Positions 1 through 12,673 of a stretch of DNA of 64,000 bases are shown here, one piece after another. This stretch comes from Phoebastria nigripes (lineage: Eukaryota > Chordata > Aves > Procellariiformes > Diomedeidae), in NCBI GenBank assembly GCA_035582835.1, contig JAYKAV010002453.1, positions 186,001 to 250,000 on the forward strand. Direction: 5' to 3'. Numbering within the stretch: position 1 is the stretch's first letter; each line of letters begins with the position of its first letter. Made by a program: the position numbers and the translations under genes. The notes under the pieces are model-generated. The model saw nothing but the letters and a program-made list of their open reading frames with translations, made no database searches and was not told the origin of the DNA.

Positions 1-406
1 CAAAAGCAACATTGTGCATGAATGATTATATAAGTAGCCTAGATACCTGCATCATATACTGTAGTTATTTGAGTGACTGCATGTAGACCTATGGTTAAGG
101 GCTTTGAAAATTCTACCCAGAATGCTGTCTCACTTTAGTCCTTGGCTTTGTTCTTGTTTAATTTAAATTGGAAAACCTATTAAAACTTGAAATGAGTAGA
201 ACTTGTAAAAGAAGAAAACCACCAAACAGCCAAGTAAGACTCAAGATGAGTTCCAGCATTTTAATGCAGAATGAATTAACAAAGGTATCCAGATAGGTAT
301 CTAGTATCTTTTCAACATCACAGACATCTAAATCATTAATGTCCTCATTAAAGTGGCTAATGCTGTTTTCCAAGCATTTTAAAATATGTATTAAACAAAG
401 GAGATT

Positions 407-488
407 TGAAACAAACAAACAAACAAAACCAAACAAAAAAACAAAACAAAAACCCCCAACAACAGCAAAAAACAAAACAAAAAANCAA
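407..488. repeat. (AAAC)n-like low-complexity tract
   Basis: The plus strand is almost only A and C: units such as AAAC, AAAAC and CAACAACAG follow one another, with one ambiguous base at 485. The open frames crossing it on both strands are composition artefacts (Lys/Gln/Asn-rich one way, Phe/Cys/Leu-rich the other). Confidence 0.85.
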
Positions 489-2667
489 TATAAACCACGA
501 AGCCACACACCAAAGGGAGAAAGCTGCAGAAAATCTACTCCAAGTCATAGGACTTGTACTTTTAAATTCCTTTGCAACTTTTGAACATTTTAAAGAAGTA
601 CATTAAAAAATTTCCCTTCCTTTTCCTAAATTTATCCAAACTAATATTTAAAAAGATGGTAAGCAGAATTGCCATTTTCAAATACAATGGTAGAGTTTAA
701 CATCTGAGTTTAATTAACTATAAAATTTTAAAAAGAAGTTATATTAAAACACGTCAAATTTAAAGATTCAAGGCAAGAAAACCAAATCTCCAAAAACATA
801 CATAGCCAAAAATGTGCACAGCATGTAGATTAAACACTATCTTCTAAGGAAGTCTATAAAATGGCTAAGAACTCAAAACAGGCAAGAAGATACTTCTAGA
901 AGAGAAGAAAGATCAAAAGAAAGGATTTTTTGGGCCTAGAAGTCACCAACATTGCAAGCTCTATTAAAAATCCATACAAGGGGCTAACTCAGAACTGCTT
1001 GTTCAGTTGAGGTCTTGGAGCAATGACTATACTTTGCCTTTTCTGCTTTGTATTTCCCAGGTTGAAAATTCTCTGTATTCAGCCCTTCTTTGGCACTTTC
1101 TGATGGCTGAAAGCAAAAGAGCCACCGGTCAGGTCAGACCCCTTGGTTATCATCTTCAGTTGAGGAAAAGCAGCCACCTGAAGCCTGGCAAGAGGCACTG
1201 CCACCTATCCTAATACCCTGACACTTTGTCCATCGCTATACACAGCACCAAATGCAATGCAGTCTAGGCTAGGCAACTCTGGCAGTAATTCAACCTGTTA
1301 GCTCCAGAGCTGGGGATGCTGCTGGCTTTAGTGACCATCCAGGATTTGTTCCGTGTATTTTGCTGAACTTGACTATTCCTTTGTACCTAGAAATACAGGA
1401 ATTGCAGAAAAGACACATGTGTAACCATGCACACAGAGGATATAATATTTTAAAAAGCTCAGAATATAGCTTACAGAACGGTGAAGCTACCTGAAGTCAT
1501 GGCAAGAGATCCAGCTGAACTGCTGGAACTAGACTGCCACCTATACCCCAGCTAGGAAGTCTATCTAGCTTAGATATATGTGTGTGCTATACTTTTCACA
1601 GCTCAGTTCTTATAATGGCAATGTTTCCTTAAACTGCCAGGTCGCTTGAGAGGACTTGTCCGGGAACTAACTTTCTGCTCTTCCTTGACTTTGGTTTTTC
1701 CTTCATCTCAACCAGAAATTATTTCAATGGGAAAGGCTTTATGGCAAAGGTGGTATTACACAGCAGAGCTTGGAGGAAGAACAGAGCACTCAAAGAAAGT
1801 GGTTAATGATTGAATTATCAAAGGTTTCCATTTACTGGAAGGGGGATAATTTGTCCTGTAGCTTCACAGAAACTAGAAAGTTCAGATGATCCAGAAATAA
1901 ATGGTAGATAAAAATTTTAAAAAAAATCAGTTCCAACACCCATGGGGAAATGACCTCTTCTGTACTTTATAGAGTCTCCACATTAAAGAGATGAAATACA
2001 GTGCAAAGTTTTAAAAGGGCACTTTTTTTTTCTTTTATTTTTTAACACAGACTTCTTCAAATAGCTTGTTTTCAATATATTCCTAAAAGGGTACTGCCGC
2101 ATGGTTTGTCTGAGAAGGTGGAGGGCATATTTTGTGCGAGCCAGACAACAATGCCACCAGTCATGCACAATTCAATTCTTCAAGGGAAGTTCTCTCCAAC
2201 ATAAGGCCTATTCATGGAGTTTCATTTCAGATATATTCTGGGAAGCATGCACCATTATCCAGTAATAAAAAAAGTAATATGTATGTAATAAATTATGTAG
2301 AGGAAAACCATAATGTTGAAGAAAACCATGCATTTTGAATTCTTGTTTCAAATGCATTTCAAGCATTTCAATATAATAGACTGAGATAAGCAGGCAATTC
2401 ACGTGATTTCCTTTTGTGCCTTACTCAAAAAGAAGTTTTCTTTGCTTCCTGTGCATCACTGGTTTCTGTTAATGCAAACTCAGTTTGGCACAACGGTGCT
2501 GATTTTTGTTGCTTTGAAATGGTTTAGGTCACAAATACTGATACGTGTTTTGAGTCCTATAAGTACCTTGAACAAAGATCAACCAGTAAATCCCAATCAA
2601 AGCTATACTTATGTTTTCTCTAAGCACATGACTGACTTAGCTTTAGTTAAGTTTACTTCAGTATTGG

Positions 2668-2690
2668 TTTTTATTTATTTATTTATTCTT
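2668..2690. repeat. Short (TTTA)n microsatellite
   Basis: Four consecutive TTTA units follow a run of T. The tract is short, so it may or may not be polymorphic. Confidence 0.7.
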
Positions 2691-5600
2691 ATTTTGGAAG
2701 CACTGTCTCTTAAGAAGCTTAGCATCTTTGCACCATACTTCTGTATCGGCTACATGGATATAAAGCCAAAGTAAAACCACTAGAGTGGCTCTTGAATTTC
2801 ACTGTTGTAATTTACAGAAAACTTTTCACTTACTCTACATCTGTTGGTAATGATTCATAGATCTGAACAGTATTAGTAACATACTGACACCTCATCTTCA
2901 ACTTCTCTCTTCCAACTTGTCTTAGACTTGTCATAGAACGTGATGATGTTCCAAGCAAAGGACATTTTGTGCCTTCGCAGATTTCATTGCTTGAATTTGA
3001 GTACAACAATGGAAAAAGCACCCTGGCCTGTCTTCCTTGTGAGGGCTATTGCACTGACATATTAAAGTCCTCCTCCTCTTTACTGATGCTAAAGAGCAAA
3101 GTCTTAGTTCTTCCTTCATTAGTCAACTAATCCAGACAGAGCAGAAATCATCCTACTGTGCTTTTATTGCTCCTAGCTCTAATGGTTGTGCTGACATTTC
3201 CAAAGCATAATTGTGTTATTTCTTGAAATCTTTTTAATTGTGATTTTTACATCTGACAAGCATACTGTTCCTTATGCTGATGGTACATTATGCAACACTC
3301 CTTTAATTTCTGATGTGTTTGCCAATTCCAAGATGGTGTGGGCTCTTCCCATCAGGCACAGAGGTAACAATTTTTGTTAAGGACTAAAGCAAATAATTCA
3401 TTGTTTGAATTCAGTTGCCCCAAGCTCACTCTCACCTCAAAATGGTGAGTCACCCAGGTTTCTGCTTTTGAATGAGAGCCAGAGCCAGTAATGAGCTACA
3501 TGCATCAAATGTATTTACTTTTTTTGTATCAGAACAGTTGGTGGTTACATATGAATACAAAATATAAGCTTCATATGGAAAAAAATTCTCAATGAGATTT
3601 TCACATTTTCTCATTCATAAGTTAACAATTTCCTAATGATTTAGTCATGTACAAGAGAACATCAGCTGTTCTGCTGAAGGCATATGAGCATTTTCAGAAG
3701 GTGGAAGGCAGAAGAGCAAAATTGCTTCCAGAGAAGTTAAAGATCAATAATCTTTGAGAAAAAGAAGAGCTGAAGCTGAATGGAACTCCAAGTAAGGGGT
3801 TTAAGATAAAAGAGCGTGTGTTTTGACAGCATATTTACTTAGCGTGCAGACTGTGCAAGAGAGCTGAGTCCCTGACAACATGCGTTAGGTACAGACTGCC
3901 AGTGGCACAGTGAGGCAGCTCAGATTTGATCTCTGCACAAGTAGATTGAACACAGATCTTTAAGTTCTGCCTCCTGTGCCTTGATAAACTTCTGTATCTG
4001 GGCTGGCTGTTTTAGAAATATATATTTTTCTTTACTTATATCTTAACTTGGATTGAATGAAGAGTGATTCTGAAGGAGCTGGGTAACAGTGGCATTCAAT
4101 ATGCCTGGGCACAGAGAACTCTAATCAGGGCTCTAGGTCATCCCATACATTTCACCATGAAATAAAACACTTGCAGCTGATCTGAGAACCAAGTCTAAGA
4201 GGCAAACTGTCTTCCCGTGAACAGCATTAGCTAGGAAAGCCCTCTGGCATGCAGCAAAGAAGTGGGGAATATATAAAAGCCCTAAGGGTCCTGCAACACT
4301 TTTTATTGGGGAGCTGACTCTTTTATGGGCCATCACCTGATGACAGCAGAAGATTATTTTAATGAAATATTATATGTTTTAGATTTTTCCATGGAAAAGA
4401 TAATATGTTTTCACATCCTCTTTTGGGAATGTGTACAAGCTATAAGAAAGAAGGTACGACACAGTGGAAAGTTCAGATTTGGGGATAATTCAGAGTTGTC
4501 AGACATTCTTTATAACTTTCCCCACCTTTTCCCACTTTTGAAAAAAGTGGATCTGCTTGCTGACATGGCAGGTTGTAAAAAATGTCAGTATTTCTCTGAA
4601 AATCCCATGGAACTTGTCTTGATTTTAGGAAGGCTTCAAGAACATCCATAACATGGCTGTGTGATGGTCAGAGTCCTTAGCTGCTTTTGCCAGCAAGTGT
4701 AAGGGGGCTTTTTCTGTAAGTTCAAATCTCTGGTGTAGCCAAGGATAAAAGCATGAATATTGAAGCTTACCCAGTCCTAATCTGAGCAACATAGGGGTAC
4801 CTACTCCTTACATATGGAAGTTTAACCATTTTTTATTCACCCACTATATCTGCAGATTGAATAGCACAAGGATTTCCACCTTTTCCTCCAGGATGAGAAT
4901 GGTGTGGCAGAGAAAAGAATGGGCAGAGAGGAAAAGATCTTATAATGAATTTCCTTCTGCTTTCATTACAGGAGAGGGTGAGCTGACAAAATAAGTACAG
5001 CTCTAAAAAACACTGGTTGAACCTTGAAATACCTTGTTAGTTAGATGTCCTGCTTGGCATTGTGAACAGAGGAAGTATTGGAAAAGAATGTTTGACTGAT
5101 CATTATTATTTGCAATGGAACCTCAAAATTTCAGTCTAAAGTATTCAAACATAAAATTCTTTAAATTTCCAGTAAGATAGAAATAAATGAGCTGTGAATG
5201 GTTCTGCAGTTTGTTCTTTTTTTTACTTCTATTTCCAATTTTATTTTTGCAGGGACCCTTTCTTACATCCAGCTACCCTTAGCCCTTTTCCTGCCGTGCT
5301 TTGGCAGCCACAAACATCCGGGCTCTCCAGCCACGCTTCCTTTTTCCTCTAATGAGTTGTAGCATTTTTTTTTGTACAAGGTGCCTGAGTGATGGGGAAC
5401 ACATACATACGTACACTGCTTTTATGCTTACTGACTCCTCCTTTCTTCAAAAGATTCATCAAGGGGATGTTAAGCAGCTCCTGGGCTTTGGTGATTAAGC
5501 CAGCAAGGGAAAAAGGTAAACACATGTTTTATTTATTGCCACCATTATAAATCCTCATAGTATCTAGTGGACTATATTATGCCACTGAGTTTTAAACATG

Positions 5601-5909
5601 CACATTATGCTTAAGAGAAACTGCCTAGACACCTTTCTAGACCTGATTTAGACCATATTCCTGTGAGATATACAAGAACCTGAGATTTTAATGCTGATTT
5701 ACATAGCACATGGTTAAAACATCTCACTACCATTTCTTTTTAAAAAAGATATGCTGGTAAGTCCATATATTAATAGGAAATGCTCATAAAATTATTCATT
5801 TTTTTAAAGTGGAATCAACTGATGCTGTTTTTTCCTTAATGTTTACTCCCTCTTTTTCAAAGATATGGATGCACATCATGAAACTTTTCTACACAAACTG
5901 CAGTTAGAA

Positions 5910-5981
5910 TTTTTTTTTTTTTATCTCTGGTCTTTTTTTTTTTTTTTNNNNNNNNNNNNNNNAGGAAAAAAAAAAAAAAAA
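5910..5981. repeat. Poly(T) runs, 15-base gap, poly(A) run
   Basis: A T run at 5910-5922 and a second at 5933-5947 lead into 15 N bases (5948-5962). AGG and a 16-base A run (5966-5981) follow. Poly(T) facing poly(A) across the gap suggests either collapsed homopolymer sequence or two retroposon tails in opposite orientation. The true gap length is unknown. Confidence 0.8.
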
Positions 5982-8749
5982 CACAACCAAAAAACTAATG
6001 CAAGGAAGACTGGTGATAAAATATCAAGAATTGGTAACATGGCAAATATATCCATTCAAAATACAAACGGTATATAAAAATGTTTGAACAGGATATAAAA
6101 ATATACCTATGAGTATATGCAGTACAGTAAGGATGACTGAGGTTGTCCATGTTTCACTTACAGATTTAAAATCGCCAGCCTGTATCCCATCCCAGACAGT
6201 GCTGGATATTTATAAAAAGAGCATATGGAACCAGAGCAGGCATACAGTGTTTTTCCCCATGGCCAACCCAACTGCTGAGAGTCAGCAGCTCAGGGGCTTT
6301 CTGAGACAGAGTCTTCAAAGAGACTGTTGTATTTAGTAGCTGTCAACAGACCTATATTCCATCAATTCCGTTTAATTCTTTTTGGAGGCTATTTATACTT
6401 TCAACCTTTTGTGATAATGAGGGTATTAGAACATCTTTTACTCCTTCTGATATGAGAAATGGGAATAATAATCCCTATTCGCCTTCTTCCTGCCTTTCAT
6501 GATGTGATATACTTCCAGTATACCTTCTTCTATCTGCCTCTTTTTCAGGCTGGCGCGTCCTCTTGTATATCCATTTCTGGTTTTGACTCTGATTTAATCT
6601 CTTCTCACGTGGAAGCTGTTCCATATTTCTATCATTCTTCTCAATCTTTAAGACAGAGGGACTATAATCTCAAAAGTATTGCATACATGGGCACAATATT
6701 TCTTTTTAATTCTATTCTTTTTCTAATTGTTTCTAACATTTAGTTTACCTTTTCTGCCACTGCTGATATTTTTGGAGAACAAACACCAGGATCACAGTGA
6801 CTCCAGGATCTTTCCCTGACAGGTAAGAGCTAATACAGAGCCTGTTACTGCGTCTGCTTATTTTAACTCAGGTACACTACTTCGCATTTATCAACATTGA
6901 AGCCTACCTACAGTTTTATCACTCAGCCAGTTTCACAGCATCAGGAGAGCCTACTGCAGTTCCTCAGGCAGCTTGTTTTGACTATCCTGACTATTCCTGT
7001 AGCAATTGCAAGTGGTGGCACCCTGCAATCGCCTGCTCTCGCAGCCCACGCACTGCCTATGGCCAGCAGCATCAGTCCTGAGCCATCTCGGACATATCCC
7101 TCCTTATCCTGCTCTGCCCCGTGAGAAGTGACTGCTCATCCCCACTCCTGCTCCCTGCCTTTTTAAAGGCACGCTCTTCCCTAAATCCTGATCAAATTTG
7201 GAAAGGGACTGAAAAATACCGCAAAAGAAATATCTTCTTGTCCACTAGAGGGAAGTGCCTCCATAATTAGGATTTAATGCATGACCGTACAGATCAAGGA
7301 GAATAATCTTTTGTGTTTCTAAATTCGAGNTAACACTCGTTTTGAACTTTAATAGTAATAATTAAATGCACAAATACAAAACTACTTATTGTAAGGACAT
7401 TGACACATTCGGTAATAAATAACCTTTTAAATTGAATTGTGTTAGGCTTACCTTAATGCAGACTTCTCTGTTCAATAAAAGCTTGCTTATGGCTTAATAG
7501 ATTCACAGGAAATTGCTCTAGAAGAACAATTAAAGAAAATGAAGTTTAGATTTGTATTTCTAGCAAAATCTGTATTGTATTCAACCCTCTTAAAGTAGAA
7601 ATACCATAAACCTTTCATGAAACTATGTTAAATTACTTTCAAATAACTGTCACTCTAACTAAAGATGAGTCATAAAGAGAAGTTACCTGAATAATGTTAT
7701 ATTTATCTCTGCACTGACACATGTAAACCCACCTTTTTTCATTCTTCTGCTATTTATATGGTACTATCAAAGAAAAACTGGTAAAGGTAGAGATACCGAT
7801 CTCCTGAAACATTTAAGCATCTCAGTTATTTCATAAATTTGAACAGAGTATGCTTACAGCTAGACACCCACTGTACATGAATACTTTATTTCCACAAAGT
7901 TTAGGAACTTATGTATGAGAGGACTGGGTCATATACAGACACAGCATGACCACATTACATTCTCATTTTATTTTTTCTTACTAAACTCTGATAGAGACCC
8001 TACCATTTTTAGTACATTTTAGAAATGCATCAACAAAAGTAGTACTTCAATGTCTTCAAAGACTGATCATTAAAATCCTCCAACAGACTTAGCAGCTTAT
8101 AAGATTTCAGATATTAAATCCTTGTGCAATGGCTCTGTACTTAAGTTGAATGAGGTTTGAGCTCCTACTTCACTGAAACTCTCCTCTATCACTATTTTGA
8201 ATTTTCATGATCAAATAATAGTCTAAGAGGAATTTAATGGGAAAGCAAGTATAACAGGGAGCTAAATTCACTATTTTGAACCCACCTGTGTTGAGACAAT
8301 GTTGCAGATATCTGACCCAAATGCCTTAAGTTTGTCACTTAACTGTCTCCTGGGCAAAGGAATTCTCATTTTATTATATAACAAAATTGTTGTTCTATTA
8401 AAAAGGAAAAAAATTAAATAAGTGAGAAACAGGTGACAAGATGCCACAACAGTGACTCTCGTTCTTCTCTGCCAGAGCTCTGCAGTCCATGTTTCATGCA
8501 GAATCAGCCCACTGAAATTCTGATGGCTTCCGTACTCTGGATTTCATTTGAATCCTTTATGCTCTTCAGCAAATCTTCCTACTGTTTGCTCCTACCAGTT
8601 AAAATACTTTAATATACTGCCAGGAGAGAACAACTTCTCTTATCTCATCACAAGGAACCATTTGTGATTTTGGATACTGCTACATGGGAATTACCAGCAA
8701 AATGGAAAAAAAAAAAAAGCTTCCAGACTGTCCTGGCAATTTTCCCTTT
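5982..8749. other. AT-rich unique DNA, nothing recognised
   Basis: Open frames here are at most 94 codons (6459-6743) and carry no recognisable motif. One N lies at 7330. I see no repeat, RNA gene or confident regulatory site. Confidence 0.55.
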
Positions 8750-9250
8750 ATGTTTCCTAAGGAGAAAGCGGGGTTGCATTTGTCCTGTGCTTCATTATCT
8801 TCTCCTTCCTCTGCGATCGCTTCATACCTTAGGAGGAACCGGGATGAGAGGCAGGCAGCAGCCTGTGCCCCTGCCTGCTTTGTGTTACTGTCCCAGGGAA
8901 AGCAGAGCCTCCTGACGGCACTTCCCAAGCTGCCCGCACCGAGGCTGCCCTGGGAGCCGCTCTGACCGGGATGGCAGTCAGAAGGACTTTCCCTGCCCAA
9001 ACACACCCAGCCAAGAGGATACATCCTTTCTACAAACACAGCCTCCTTCAAAGCAGTTCTTTTCTTCAAAGCAGAAGAAGGGTGGGTGGGAGAGGCCATG
9101 CACTCTGCAACTCCTTCCCTCTTCTGGGGGGTCAGGACCCTCTGAGTGCAAATGGGAGTACTGGGGCCTTAGCTGGTGCATTCAAAACAGACCATAAAAA
9201 GGTAAACCTGCAGTATCGAGGTTTTCACAGATTATTTCCCTGAACTGCAT
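8750..9250. other. GC-rich block with open frames on both strands
   Basis: Base composition shifts here from the AT-rich surroundings to GC-rich, with several CpGs, a GCGATCGC palindrome at 8813-8820 and G runs such as GGTGGGTGGGAG near 9080 and GGGGGG near 9126. Frames of 60-139 codons are open on both strands at once (for example minus 8680-9099, plus 8664-8915, plus 8971-9243). This is what raised GC content produces and is not by itself evidence of coding. None of the peptides resembles a family I know. It could be a small CpG-island-like regulatory element or an exon of an unknown transcript. Confidence 0.4.
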
Positions 9251-10962
9251 GGTAGAAATGTTTAAAAAAAGCAAAACATTGTGTTTGTGATTTTTTTTTT
9301 TTTAAGCTTAACACAAAGTGACAGTTGACTAAACAGTTTTTCAAACGGAAATGGAAGTTTTATGTAAGGCTTACATTTTCAATAAACATCCCTTCCAGGC
9401 TCCCCTCCCAAACTCAAGCTTTGCTCTGGACAAACCCTCAAACACCGAAATAAACATTATTTCCAAGCTGCCTCCGCCACCTCGCTTTCTCCTTCACAGC
9501 TCCATCTCTTAGATAACATTACAAGCTTCAACTTTACAAGGTGTTTTCCACTTCACACCAGCAAACAAATGACTCGCCTGCAGAGTGAACTCTGCTTAAT
9601 GAGGTTTTTGCTTTAGGTTCTGTTTTGGGCACAGACTGAAAAAGAAGATGCTCACTTACCACAGGAGAGTCACTGCTGAGTTTTGAGCCGCAGAACTGTG
9701 AATGAATGGTGCACAGAAGATAGTGTTTAAATGACATAGCTTTCCATTGAAAAATTGAGAATGTTGACCCAGTTTTCCAAAGTCTAAAGCCTGTAATTAA
9801 CAGTGACACTAGACTGCTTAAGGCTAATGGATTCCCTGTGTAGCCAGCCTATCATTTTATTTAAACTATAATGGAAGTGAAATGCTCCCTCTGCAATCAG
9901 CAGAGCAGAAACGAATACAGAGAATAGGTGAGTGTTCTTTCCCTGGGTATCAAAACCTTGCTGAAGGAAACAGGTTTCTTTGTAAGAATGCAATGGAGAT
10001 GGTGAAAAGAACAATGAAGGATTTCAAAAATAGAGTGCAAGAACAATGTTTCACAGTGAATAGGTCAGAAAGGATTCCCTGCTGCCTGAAGACACACAAA
10101 GCTATGCCTGGCTTATTTTTTTGCTGCACGCTGCTTTCATACTGCTTCAGACATATGCACAGGCTACCCAGTGTGGAGTGGGATGGGTGATGTGTTAGAC
10201 TGCTCAGGGCTGGCTTACCCCTTAATCCTTGTCTGTCTTTGTCAAGTGTCCTCCTACAGAGTAACTGAAAGGTAAAATTTCCAGGAGTGGCCACTAACTT
10301 GGAGTCCTTCAAGTGCTTTTGGGCATACACCTAGAAAACCTGACTGGTAAAGGGAGAGGTCTCAGCAATTTGGTTTACTGGTTTCCAGGGGAGACTTTGC
10401 CTTCCTGCATGCTTTGGAAGATCATGACATCAAACAAATCTAACTTCTCTTTCTTGTTTTAATAACATCATGCCTGACAACTTTTCTAAGTCCTGGTTTC
10501 CACACCTATAGTATCTATATTAATACTGTATCTATAGTAATATCATTAACAACCCCTTCCACATAGATATTTACACATATGAACAAATAATATTAAATTA
10601 AAATTATTAAAGACAAAGAATTAAGGTCGACTGGTAGTAGAGGTGACAGATTTTTTTAAAGGTCCATTATTGGTAGACCTGTTCCTTGACCTTTAAAAAA
10701 AAAAACAAAACAAAACACCATACTCAGTTTATCTCAGGTGACTAGACATAATCAGAATGGACATCTGCTAACACTGCAATAATTCAGGCTACAACATTAT
10801 TTCCATTATAACTATCTTTCCGTGCTGATTTTCAGGCATTCATAACTTCCTAAAATATTAATAAGTGCTGAAATTTATTATGCACCTAGGGCTCAGTCTT
10901 GCGATGTACGTAGCTCTGTGGCCCTAAGCTGGCACTAGAGCTTGTATTCACATGCTCTTCTA
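9251..10962. other. Unique DNA, nothing recognised
   Basis: It holds a few simple tracts: a T run at 9292-9303, an A/C tract at 10697-10718 and an ATACT/TATAG-rich patch near 10508-10540. The 126-codon minus frame at 9950-10330 shows no family signature. No gene, RNA gene or named repeat is visible. Confidence 0.5.
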
Positions 10963-11180
10963 GCACAGAATCAAAACAGCAGAAAACAGGGCTGGAAGGC
11001 ACCTTAAGGGATCATTGAACATCCACTGGCATTTTCACCCCATGGATGGATAACCATACATTTTTCTAATTTATTCTTAACAACCTCCCATGACAGAGGA
11101 GGTTGCCGACATCCCTGATCTCAGGCCTCTCTGTGCTCACTACTGGGACTTCTTCTGTGGAACCTAAGCCTTCCACTGGC
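10963..11180 (-). mobile_element. Old CR1-type LINE 3' fragment
   Basis: Read on the minus strand this is the degenerate 3' end of a CR1-family non-LTR retrotransposon. The plus strand opens with CACAGAATCA, followed by a block meaning 'aggctggaaggcaccttaagggatcat'. That is the familiar complement of the CR1 tail that normally reads 'gatctttaaggtcccttccaacc'. A second block near 11066-11108, about clustered cleavage of 'acctccca..gacagagg', matches the older CR1 consensus further in. Many substitutions and the loss of clean octamers point to an old copy. The exact subfamily and the inner boundary are uncertain. Confidence 0.65.
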
Positions 11181-11186
11181 AACCCG

Positions 11187-11204
11187 TTTTTTTTTTTTTT
11201 TTTT
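11187..11204. repeat. Poly(T) run between two CR1 fragments
   Basis: Eighteen consecutive T residues separate the minus-strand CR1 fragment from the plus-strand one. This may be the tail of a small retroposon or simple homopolymer growth. Confidence 0.8.
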
Positions 11205-11221
11205 GTCTTATGTATCTTGGA

Positions 11222-11600
11222 TGGGGAGAATAGCTAGTGGAGGCTTAAAAGGGACTTAATAGCAGCCTTTGAATACCTATGGGAAAGTTATGGAGAAGAT
11301 GGAGCTGGGCTCTTTACTGAGGTGCCTGGCAGGAGGCAGTGGTCATAAATTAAAGGGAGACAGTGGTCATAAATTGGAACAGGGGAGGTTCTGGCTGAAC
11401 ATCAGGACAACATTTTCACTATGAGGATCATTATGGACTGGAAGAGGTTGTGGACTCTCCCTCCTTGGAGGTTTTCAAGACCTGACTGTTCAAAATCCTG
11501 AGCAACCTGGTCTGAATTCAGCATTGACCCTGTTTTGAGGGAGAGGTTGGACTAGAGACCTCACGAGGGCCCTCCCAACCTGAATTATTCTGTGACTCTA
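11222..11600 (+). mobile_element. CR1 LINE 3' end, decayed
   Basis: This is a plus-strand CR1 fragment covering the end of ORF2 and the 3' untranslated region. It retains the diagnostic run 'gagcaacctggtctgaatt', then 'gttggactagagacctcacgagg', and ends near 11580-11600 with AATTATTCTGTGACTCT, a mutated form of the CR1 octamer tail. No ORF2 frame stays open, so this is a dead, 5'-truncated copy. An internal duplication at 11337-11375 is listed separately. It lies head to head with the minus-strand CR1 fragment only about 40 bp away. Confidence 0.8.
11337..11375. repeat. 24-bp-period duplication inside the CR1 fragment
   Basis: The 15-mer CAGTGGTCATAAATT occurs exactly at 11337-11351 and again at 11361-11375, with similar sequence just upstream of each copy (aggagg / gggaga). 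The intact CR1 consensus as I know it has a single copy here, so this is a small tandem duplication that arose in this copy. Confidence 0.8.
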
Positions 11601-12654
11601 ATTCTCTCTCTCTTTACAGAAGGCTCTTACCATTAATCTGCTTTTAATTTTCTCTTATCTAGATTAAATAATTGCAATGTATTCAGCCTCCCTTCAGAAG
11701 CTGTGTTTTCCACAAACCTGGCTATTGTTATTTCTCCCCTCTGGACTGTCGCTGGGTTTCTCCCATCTCTCTTGAAGGGAACTGAGCTTCTGGTTTGATG
11801 TGATGAGAACGCTTTTCCAGACTGAGACCAGAGATATCATCAGGTGGCAGAACAAAGATTCTCAGTTGCTATGTACGTGCTGAACCTTCATTTGAGATGG
11901 CTGCTTAAAAGACAACACACAGCACAGGACAGCATATACAGCGTGGTATTTTGAAACGTATATTCTGTAAGCAAACAGTTTGAAGCTACTCAAAGTGCAC
12001 TGTATACTTCCTCAGCCATGCAAGGCTTTAAATGTAAAGACTAGAGCTACCCTGAAATTCAGCTTTTCAGGCACCTCCTTCTCTGTGAGATCATTTTTCT
12101 CACTTGGACTATTTGTGCTCTTTTCCAGGGTAGTTTCAAATATACCATTTTTCCCCAGAAACCTTCAGGTTGGCACCAACGGTTAATGTTGGGCCCAAAG
12201 ATAAATGAACTAGGAATCTGACTCTTGAACAGAACAGAAATGGGCTTGCAGCTTTAAATAATGGGTAGTGCTTTGACAGCAGTATTTTTTATTTTTAATT
12301 TTTGTAAACAACCATATCCCAATAGAATTAAAAAATGTCCTGCAATAAGTCCTCTTCAAGAAAATATGGAGCAAACAGTGCCTTGCAGTTGTTTATGTGA
12401 AACAAAGAGCCAAAACTGTCAATTTTGTTCCTGAATCTTTTTCTCTGAAGACTCAGAAAAACCATAGAGCTACATTTGAATAATAATAACCAGAACATAT
12501 ACAGTATTTTCCAGGCACCGTCTAAAACTATTTCAGCAGTCTGCATCACGCTTTGCTTCTCATAGCTCTATACAGCGTCAAAGCCCAAAACAATACCTCA
12601 CAGTCCCTATTGTTCCCTTCTCCCCACTTTGCCACAGTCTGAAAGAAAAAGAGG

Positions 12655-12673
12655 AAAAAAAAAAAAAAAAAAA
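12655..12673. repeat. Poly(A) run
   Basis: Nineteen A residues preceded by a purine-rich stretch (gaaagaaaaagagg). No recognisable retroposon body lies directly upstream. Confidence 0.75.

Larger units (their letters stand above)
1..5909. other. AT-rich single-copy DNA, no gene recognised
   Basis: No family-level match could be made on either strand. The longest open frame is 123 codons (2403-2774, plus strand). It is AT-driven, rich in Leu, Ile and Phe, has no domain signature and no convincing splice context. A 108-codon frame at 4325-4651 is equally anonymous. The stretch holds an A/C-rich simple repeat near 410-490 and a short TTTA array near 2668-2690. I see no transposon remnant I can name. 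Confidence 0.6.

Noticed and set aside
2403..2774. 123-codon open frame, plus strand
   Set aside because: AT-rich, hydrophobic by composition, no domain or splice context. It is expected by chance in 64 kb.
8680..9099. 139-codon open frame, minus strand
   Set aside because: It lies in a GC-rich block where both strands are open at once, and the poly-Phe stretch comes from the A run at 8706-8718.
9882..9935. Possible micro-exon ending at a GTGAGTG donor near 9927
   Set aside because: The upstream acceptor lacks a proper pyrimidine tract and the encoded peptide is not recognisable.
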